10,555 nt of DNA, from NCBI GenBank assembly GCA_964343975.1, contig CAYFLU010000110.1:1-10555 (forward strand). The letters run 5' to 3'. Shown piece after piece: positions 5,871-10,555 of this stretch (position 1 is the first letter of the stretch; every line of letters begins with the position of its first letter). The notes under the pieces were generated by a model, which saw only the letters and a program-made list of their open reading frames with translations, was not told the DNA's origin and made no database searches. The stretch is from SCUN01 sp964343975. GTDB lineage: Bacteria > Acidobacteriota > Vicinamibacteria > Vicinamibacterales > SCN-69-37. Position numbers and translations under genes: made by a program.

Positions 5871-7294
5871 TGACCACACCGCTCTTCTTGCGTCGGCCGC
5901 GCCGATCGTGCGCCACGGCGCTTGTGGCACTCGGGGCGCTGGGCGTGATCTGGGTGACGCCCGTGGCCGCCCAAACGCCGGATCTCTTCCTGCACGGCGT
6001 GCCGACCGGCACCGCGCAACCGGGCGCGATCGCACTCACGCTCACCGACGCCGTCACGCGTGGCCTGCAGACCAACCTCGCGCTCGTGCAGCAGCAGACG
6101 CGCGCCGAGCGCGCCGACGCCGACCAGACCGCAGCGCTCGCGCCGCTGCTGCCACAGGTGACCGGCACGATCAGCGCGATGCGCGAGAAGGTCTCGCTCG
6201 CGGCCTTCGGATTCACCGGCTTTCCCGGCGCGGAGTTCCCCACGCTGGTCGGCCCCTTCAACGTCGTCGACGCACGCGTGACGGTGTCCGGCAGCGCCGT
6301 CGATCTGGCCGGCGGCGCGGAATATGCGTCGAAGCGCGCCACCGCGCGCGCCGAGGCGCACACGACGGCGTACACGCGCGAGCAGATCATCTACGCCATC
6401 GCGCTTCTCTACGAGCAGGCGCTCACGGCCGACAGCCGCGTGGCGGCCACCAAGGCGCAGGCCGACACGGCCGAGGCTCTGGCGCGGCTGGCGCACGACC
6501 AGAAGAACGCGGGCATCGTGGCCGGCATCGATGCGGTTCGACAGGACGTGGCTCTGGAAGCCGCGAAGCAGCGCGTCGTGATGGCCACGAACGAAGCCGA
6601 GAAGACGCGCCTGCGTCTGGCGCGCGCCATCGGTCTGCCGCTCGGGCAAGCGTTCACGCTCGCCGGCACGATGAAATACGTCGCCGCACCGGAACTCACC
6701 CTCGACGCCGCGGTGGCTCAGGCCTACGCGGACCGCGAAGATCTGAAGAGCGCCACGGAGCGCACGAAGGCTGCCGATGACACCGTGCGCGCGGCGTTTC
6801 TCGCACGATTCCCCACCGTGCACTTCGAAGCGGCCTACGGCAAGATCGGCAACGACGTCTCGAGCACGCTCGGCACGTTCTCGGCCGCGGCGTTCCTCCG
6901 CGTGCCGCTCTTCGATGGCAGCAACCGCGCCGCGCGCGCGGCACGCGCGAGCGCGGAGCTCACCGCGCGCAAGGCCGAGGCCGATGACCAGCGCGCCGGC
7001 GTCTACTACGAAGTGCGCGCGGCCCTTCTCGACGTGTCGGCCGCCGAGGCCGCGGTGAAGGTCGCCACCGAATGGCGCGCGCTCGCGACGCAGCAACTCA
7101 CGCAGGCGCGCGACCGGTTCGCGGCCGGCATCGCCAACTCGATCGAGCTCTCGCAGGCGCAGGACACCGTCGCCACCGCCGAAGACAACTACATCGCCAC
7201 GCTCTACGCGCACGTGCTCGCCAAGGCCGGTCTGGCCCGCGCCGTGGGCATGACCGAGGCCGCACTCACGCAATACCTTGGAGGACTGAAGTAA
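5870..7294 (+). CDS. TolC-family outer membrane efflux channel
   Basis: Outer-membrane/periplasmic exit duct of a tripartite pump. The product is 474 residues. It has a signal peptide with a basic n-region (R8, R9, R11, R12), a hydrophobic core at about 15-30 and likely cleavage after VAA (A34). Two tandem outer-membrane efflux protein repeats follow (about 57-260 and 275-470), each helical and Ala/Glu/Gln-rich, with a beta-strand segment around 128-145 and a matching one around 318-348 (AAFLRVPLFDGSNR), as expected for TolC barrels. The family pattern DRFAAGIANSIELSQAQ is at about 415-431. The mature protein begins QTPDLF and no lipobox Cys is present, unlike OprM-type lipoproteins. The stop TAA shares one base with the emrA ATG. 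The exported substrate cannot be read from the sequence. Confidence 0.93.
   Translation: MTTPLFLRRPRRSCATALVALGALGVIWVTPVAAQTPDLFLHGVPTGTAQPGAIALTLTDAVTRGLQTNLALVQQQTRAERADADQTAALAPLLPQVTGTISAMREKVSLAAFGFTGFPGAEFPTLVGPFNVVDARVTVSGSAVDLAGGAEYASKRATARAEAHTTAYTREQIIYAIALLYEQALTADSRVAATKAQADTAEALARLAHDQKNAGIVAGIDAVRQDVALEAAKQRVVMATNEAEKTRLRLARAIGLPLGQAFTLAGTMKYVAAPELTLDAAVAQAYADREDLKSATERTKAADDTVRAAFLARFPTVHFEAAYGKIGNDVSSTLGTFSAAAFLRVPLFDGSNRAARAARASAELTARKAEADDQRAGVYYEVRAALLDVSAAEAAVKVATEWRALATQQLTQARDRFAAGIANSIELSQAQDTVATAEDNYIATLYAHVLAKAGLARAVGMTEAALTQYLGGLK
7280..7285 (+). promoter_or_regulatory. Strong Shine-Dalgarno of emrA
   Basis: GGAGGA, 8 bases before the ATG at 7294, inside the last codons of tolC. 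It fixes the emrA start: the reading frame is open for 74 codons upstream, but only in overlap with tolC. Confidence 0.8.
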
Positions 7295-8508
7295 TGGCTG
7301 ACATGCCTTCCCAGCGCCGGCTCTGGACCGCCGCGCTCATCATCATCGTGCTCGCCGGCAGCGGGCTCTACGCCTGGCGCTCGCTCTATCCGCGTGAAGC
7401 GACCGACGACGCCCAGGTCGCCGGACACGTGTATCCGGTGCCGGCTCGTGTCGGCGGCACCGTCGAGAAAGTGCTCGTGCGCGACAACCAGGTCGTGAAG
7501 GCCGGCGACATTCTTGTCGAGCTCGACGCGAGCGACTACAAGATGGCGATGGCCCGTGCCGAGGCCGAACTCGCCGCAGCCGAGGCCGCGCTCCGCGCCG
7601 CCAAGGCGAACGTGCCGATCACCTCGATGTCCGCCACGAATCAGGAATCGGCGGCGCAGTCGTCGGCGCAGGCCGCCGAAGCCGCCGCGCAGGCGAGCGA
7701 CCGCGAGATCGAGTCGATGAAGGCCAAGCTCGCGAGCGCGAAGGCACGCGCCGTGGAAGCGGCGGCCAATCGCACGCGCGCGGCGAAGGACCTCGAGCGG
7801 CTCACGCCGCTCGTCGCGAAGGACGAAGTCTCGAAGCGCGACTTCGATCTGGCCACCGCAGCCGCCACGGCGTCGTCAGCTGCGGCCGATGCGGCCGAGG
7901 CCGGCATCGCCGAGGCGCAAGCCAACCTCAATGCCGCGGAAGCGCGCCGGCAGCAGCTCGGCAACACCGTGGCGCAGTCGAAGGCCCAGGCCCGGGCGGC
8001 CAGTACGTCCTCACAGCAGATCGCGCTCATCGAAGCCCGCGCGAAGGCCGCGGAAGCCGACGTGCAGCGCGCCACCGCCGCCGTCGAGCAGGCCAAGCTG
8101 AACCTTGAGCGCGCAATCGTGCGCGCGCCCGTCGACGGCATCGTGTCGAAGAAGTCGGTGGAACCGGGTCAGATGGCGCAGGCCGGTCAGAGCCTCATGG
8201 CGCTCGTCGGCCTCGACGAGGTCTGGGTCGTCGCCAACTTCAAGGAGACTCAGCTGAAGAACATCCGCCCGGGTGAACCGGTGGTGGTGTCGGTCGACGC
8301 GCTGGGCGGCAAGACGTTCGACGCCAAGGTCGAGTCGATCGCGGCCGCAACCGGCGCGACGTTCAGCCTGATCCCGGCCGAGAACGCGACGGGCAACTTC
8401 GTGAAGGTCGTGCAGCGCGTGCCGGTGAAAGTCACGCTGTCGGGCGCCAACACCGACCATCTCCTGCGGCCCGGCATGTCGGTGACCGCGACCGTTTTCA
8501 CGAAGTGA
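7294..8508 (+). CDS. emrA: EmrA/HlyD-type membrane fusion protein (periplasmic adaptor)
   Basis: Periplasmic adaptor that links the MFS transporter to the TolC channel. The product is 404 residues, about the size of EmrA. A single N-terminal transmembrane helix (about 11-29) precedes ATDDAQVAGHVYPV at 36-49, the EmrA-type entry to the first lipoyl half (47-80). A long Ala/Glu/Lys-rich coiled-coil hairpin runs from about 83 to 275 and includes RLTPLVAKDEVSKRDFD near 169-185. The second lipoyl half starts at IVRAPVDGIVSKKSVEPGQ (275-293), and the beta-barrel domain includes VWVVANFKETQL (310-321) and FSLIPAENATGNFVKVVQRVPV (357-378). It ends with RPGMSVTATV, typical of the family. The hairpin is long for the HlyD_D23-type group and suits docking onto TolC. 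The stop overlaps the emrB GTG start by 4 bp. Confidence 0.94.
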   Translation: MADMPSQRRLWTAALIIIVLAGSGLYAWRSLYPREATDDAQVAGHVYPVPARVGGTVEKVLVRDNQVVKAGDILVELDASDYKMAMARAEAELAAAEAALRAAKANVPITSMSATNQESAAQSSAQAAEAAAQASDREIESMKAKLASAKARAVEAAANRTRAAKDLERLTPLVAKDEVSKRDFDLATAAATASSAAADAAEAGIAEAQANLNAAEARRQQLGNTVAQSKAQARAASTSSQQIALIEARAKAAEADVQRATAAVEQAKLNLERAIVRAPVDGIVSKKSVEPGQMAQAGQSLMALVGLDEVWVVANFKETQLKNIRPGEPVVVSVDALGGKTFDAKVESIAAATGATFSLIPAENATGNFVKVVQRVPVKVTLSGANTDHLLRPGMSVTATVFTK

Positions 8509-10025
8509 ACGACACACCGCAGGTCAACCCGTGGCTCACCGCAGTGGCGGTGATGGCCGCCACGTTCATGGTGGTGCTCGACACCACCGTCGTGAACGTG
8601 TCGCTGCCCTACATCGCCGGCAGCCTGTCGGCCACGGTGAACGAATCGACGTGGGCGCTCACGTCCTACGTCGCGGCCAACGCGATCATCCTGCCGCTCA
8701 CGGGTTGGCTGGCGGTCGTGCTCGGCCGCAAACGCCTCCTCATCGGCTCGGTGCTCGGCTTCACGGTGGCCTCGGCCCTCTGCGGCATTGCGCCGTCGCT
8801 GCCGCTCCTGATCCTCTTCCGGATCATTCAGGGCGCCACGGGCGGTGTGATGCAGCCGCTCTCGCAGGCCGTGCTCCTCGAGGCGTTTCCGCCGCAGGAT
8901 CGCGGCAAGGCCATGGGCTTCTGGGGTCTCGGCATCGTGGTGGCGCCGATCCTCGGTCCCGTGCTCGGCGGGTGGCTGACCGACAACTACTCGTGGCGGT
9001 GGGTGTTCTACATCAACATCCCGATCGGCGTGCTCGCCTTCGTCCTGCTGCGCGCGTTCGTGCATGATCCGCCGTACCTGAAGCGGCACTCGGCGGCGAT
9101 CGACTATTGGGGCATCGCGCTCATGACGATCGGCATCGGCGCGCTGCAGATCATGCTCGACAAGGGCCAGGAAGACGACTGGTTCGAGTCCACATTGATC
9201 ACGACGATGGCCATCCTCGCCGTCGGCGGCATCATCGCGTTCGTCATTCGCGAGTTCTCCACCGAGCATCCGGTGATTGATCTCCATGTGTTCAAGGACC
9301 GCACATACGCCGCGGGCGCCACACTCATGACGGTCGTCGGCTTCGTGCTCTTCGGCAGCCTCGTGCTGCTGCCGGTCATGATGCAGACGATGATGGGCTA
9401 TCCGCCGATTCAAGCCGGCATCGCGCTCGCGCCGCGCGGTATGGGTTCACTCATCGCCATGCCGCTCGTCGGTCTGATCACGAACAAGGTGGACTCGCGC
9501 AAGCTCGTCGCGATCGGACTCGCGATGGGCGGCGTGACGCTGCTCTGGCTCGGCGAACTGAATCTCAACGCGGGCTACTGGGACTTCTTCTGGCCGCAGT
9601 TCCTGCAGGGCGCCGCGCTCGGCCTGCTCTTCGTGCCGCTGTCGACGGTGACGATGGGCAGCATCCCCCGCGAGCAGGTCGGCAACGCGGCGAGCGTCTT
9701 CAACCTCGTGCGCAACATCGGCGGCGGCGTCGGCATCGCAAGCGTGACCACCATGCTGACGCGGTTCCGCGTGACACATGCGTCGACGATGGCCGAGCAC
9801 ATCACGCTCTACGATCCGCGGATCCGCATGCAGGTGGGCGCGCTCACCGACGTGCGCGCGGCCGCCGGTCTGCAGGGGCAGGTCCTGCGATCGGCCTCGC
9901 TGCTGGCGTTCATCGATTCATTCCGGATCATGGGCCTCGTGTTTCTGGCCCTGCTGCCGCTCGTGCTGCTCATGCGCCGTCAGACGCCGCACGGGTCAGA
10001 GTCGGTCGTCGTCGCGGCGGAGTGA
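8505..10025 (+). CDS. emrB: MFS multidrug transporter, DHA2 (EmrB/QacA) family, 14 TMS
   Basis: Inner-membrane proton-driven exporter of the pump. The product is 506 residues with about 14 predicted membrane helices. In TM1, LDTTVVNVSLP (25-35) carries the DHA2 acidic residue D26. Motif A-like GWLAVVLGRKR lies at 67-77, motif B LILFRIIQGATGG at 102-114 (R106), and the antiporter motif C GIVVAPILGPVLGGWL at 143-158, followed by the family hallmark WRWVFYINIPIG (164-175). The second half has the large periplasmic loop typical of EmrB around 420-462. The GTG at 8505 overlaps the emrA stop (GTGA). No Shine-Dalgarno sequence is visible, so translation probably depends on coupling; the next ATG (codon 17) would delete part of TM1. 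Its 3' end overlaps the convergent lpxK by 30 bp. Substrates are unknown. Confidence 0.95.
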   Translation: MNDTPQVNPWLTAVAVMAATFMVVLDTTVVNVSLPYIAGSLSATVNESTWALTSYVAANAIILPLTGWLAVVLGRKRLLIGSVLGFTVASALCGIAPSLPLLILFRIIQGATGGVMQPLSQAVLLEAFPPQDRGKAMGFWGLGIVVAPILGPVLGGWLTDNYSWRWVFYINIPIGVLAFVLLRAFVHDPPYLKRHSAAIDYWGIALMTIGIGALQIMLDKGQEDDWFESTLITTMAILAVGGIIAFVIREFSTEHPVIDLHVFKDRTYAAGATLMTVVGFVLFGSLVLLPVMMQTMMGYPPIQAGIALAPRGMGSLIAMPLVGLITNKVDSRKLVAIGLAMGGVTLLWLGELNLNAGYWDFFWPQFLQGAALGLLFVPLSTVTMGSIPREQVGNAASVFNLVRNIGGGVGIASVTTMLTRFRVTHASTMAEHITLYDPRIRMQVGALTDVRAAAGLQGQVLRSASLLAFIDSFRIMGLVFLALLPLVLLMRRQTPHGSESVVVAAE

Positions 10026-10555
10026 AGTCAGGAGCCAGTCGCCGAAGGCGGCTGGCTCCACACGCACGTCGAGCGGCAATTCGACGATTGGCACGGCGCC
10101 CGCCGGAAATCGCCGCAATTTCACGAAGTCTTTCGACGTCACGACAATCGCCACCGCGCGTTCGGCGGCGGCTCTCGCCTGCATGGCGCGCACGTCAGCC
10201 GGCGTGAAACGGTGATGGTCCTTGAACGGCATCGTCGCGACGACACTCCAGCCACTCGCGACGGACGAGAAGAACCGCTCGGGCCCCGCAATGCCGGCGA
10301 CAGCCAGGACGCGAGCGCCGGGGGCCAGCGACTGCGACGGCACGCCCATCGTGCGGACCATGCCGCCGACGAACGTGCCCGCTCCCCACTCGGCCTGCAC
10401 CCGCTCCACCACGAACGGATTGCCGCCGTCCACGATGATGGCGTGGGCATCGGCCAGCGCGTCGATGGGCTCACGCAAGCGGCCCAGCGGCGCCAGTCGT
10501 CCCTCGAGATCGGATTCCGCGAGCAAGACGATGTCGATGTTGCGCTTCAACGCGT
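9996..10555 (-). CDS. lpxK: Tetraacyldisaccharide 4'-kinase LpxK, C-terminal part (runs off the window)
   Basis: LpxK phosphorylates the 4' position of the lipid A disaccharide at the inner membrane. Only the last 186 or so codons are present; the gene enters from beyond 10555, so the TTG at 10548-10550 should not be taken as its start. The Walker A and DDGFQH parts are outside. Visible LpxK features in order are LKRNIDIVLL (the segment after DDGFQH), GRLREPIDAL (compare the usual GPLREP), AIIVDGG, VLAVAGIAGPERFF, the conserved KDHHRFTPADV, and VVTSKDFVKL (compare MTEKDAVKL). The stretch between DIVLL and LREP lacks the common GNG...LPAGP wording, so this is a divergent member. The gene converges with emrB and its last 30 bp lie inside that gene. 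The C-terminal codons also encode the hairpin at 10031-10059. Confidence 0.9.
   Translation of the reverse strand, partial: ALKRNIDIVLLAESDLEGRLAPLGRLREPIDALADAHAIIVDGGNPFVVERVQAEWGAGTFVGGMVRTMGVPSQSLAPGARVLAVAGIAGPERFFSSVASGWSVVATMPFKDHHRFTPADVRAMQARAAAERAVAIVVTSKDFVKLRRFPAGAVPIVELPLDVRVEPAAFGDWLLTSLRRDDDRL
10031..10059 (+). terminator. Terminator-like hairpin after emrB, embedded in lpxK
   Basis: GGAGCCAGTCGCC, a GAA loop, then GGCGGCTGGCTCC: on the + transcript this gives a 13-bp stem with a single U-G wobble, starting 5 nt after the emrB stop at 10025. No T-run follows (the next bases are ACACGCACG), so classic intrinsic termination is uncertain, though stems without U-tracts occur in GC-rich genomes. 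On the minus strand the same bases code for EPAAFGDWL near the C-terminus of LpxK, with one A-C mismatch in the stem, so pairing is best in the efflux transcript. Confidence 0.55.

Noticed and set aside
5771..7273. 500-codon open frame on the minus strand across tolC
   Set aside because: It lies wholly antisense to a clear TolC family gene. The translation is Arg/Gly/Val-rich with no family motif, as expected for the shadow frame of GC-rich, third-position-biased coding DNA.
7540..8115. Ala/Glu-rich low-complexity stretch in emrA as a possible repeat or novel domain
   Set aside because: It is the normal coiled-coil hairpin of EmrA/HlyD adaptors. The DNA shows no exact tandem repeat unit.
8109..8125. 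Inverted GCGCGCA / TGCGCGC repeat in emrA
   Set aside because: Short GC-alternating dyad inside a conserved coding region (ERAIVRAPVDG). Such dyads are frequent by chance at this base composition.
8250..9413. 387-codon minus-strand open frame opposite emrA/emrB
   Set aside because: A His/Arg/Asp-rich product with no recognisable fold, mirroring the codon bias of the transporter gene. There is no promoter or ribosome binding site to support it.
1..10555. CRISPR array, insertion sequence, phage genes, toxin-antitoxin pair or defence system
   Set aside because: No spaced direct repeats, transposase, integrase or terminal inverted repeats were seen. The tRNA-Asp end is not followed by an integrase or a duplicated attachment site. 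All coding space is explained by envelope and efflux genes.

Overview
This is a GC-rich, tightly packed chromosomal window from a Gram-negative (diderm) bacterium that makes heptose-containing lipopolysaccharide (LPS). Coding regions show strong G/C preference at third codon positions. The gene set (split heptose kinase and adenylyltransferase, two heptosyltransferases, a lipid A acyltransferase, LpxK, and a TolC/EmrA/EmrB pump) requires an outer membrane with lipid A. The lineage cannot be fixed by eye. Gemmatimonadota is my best guess from the overall style, with a myxobacterial, acidobacterial or proteobacterial source not excluded.

Layout: (1) positions 1-47 hold the 3' part of a tRNA-Asp(GTC) on the + strand. 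(2) Positions 85-5149 form one minus-strand operon, transcribed in the order lipid A acyltransferase, waaF, gmhB, rfaE1 (heptose-7-P kinase), rfaE2 (heptose-1-P adenylyltransferase), waaC. Four of the five junctions are 4-bp ATGA/GTGA overlaps. The fifth is either an 8-nt gap or a TTGA overlap, depending on the start codon. (3) Positions 5150-5267 are the only real intergenic regulatory region. It holds a consensus TATAAT box placed so that the + transcript would start at the ATG (leaderless), a perfect 16-bp palindrome over that start codon, candidate promoters for the minus operon, and a 9-bp direct repeat with 22-bp periodicity. (4) Positions 5268-10025 form a + strand operon: TetR/AcrR regulator, TolC-type outer membrane channel, EmrA-type membrane fusion protein and EmrB-type 14-helix MFS transporter, with each gene overlapping the next by 1-4 bp. 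(5) Positions 9996-10555 hold the C-terminal part of lpxK on the minus strand. It overlaps the end of the transporter gene tail to tail by 30 bp and contains a strong hairpin that could end the efflux transcript.

How the genes work together: GmhB, RfaE1 and RfaE2 make ADP-D-glycero-beta-D-manno-heptose from heptose 7-phosphate. WaaC and WaaF add heptoses to the inner core on Kdo-lipid A, and the acyltransferase and LpxK build lipid A itself. GmhA (isomerase) and HldD (epimerase) are absent and must lie elsewhere if they are present. The + operon encodes a complete tripartite drug/lipophile exporter with its probable local repressor.

I see no mobile element, CRISPR array or clearly novel system. 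The most interesting signals are regulatory: the leaderless promoter/operator/start-codon overlap, the shared divergent control region between envelope synthesis and efflux, and the terminator-like hairpin inside lpxK.
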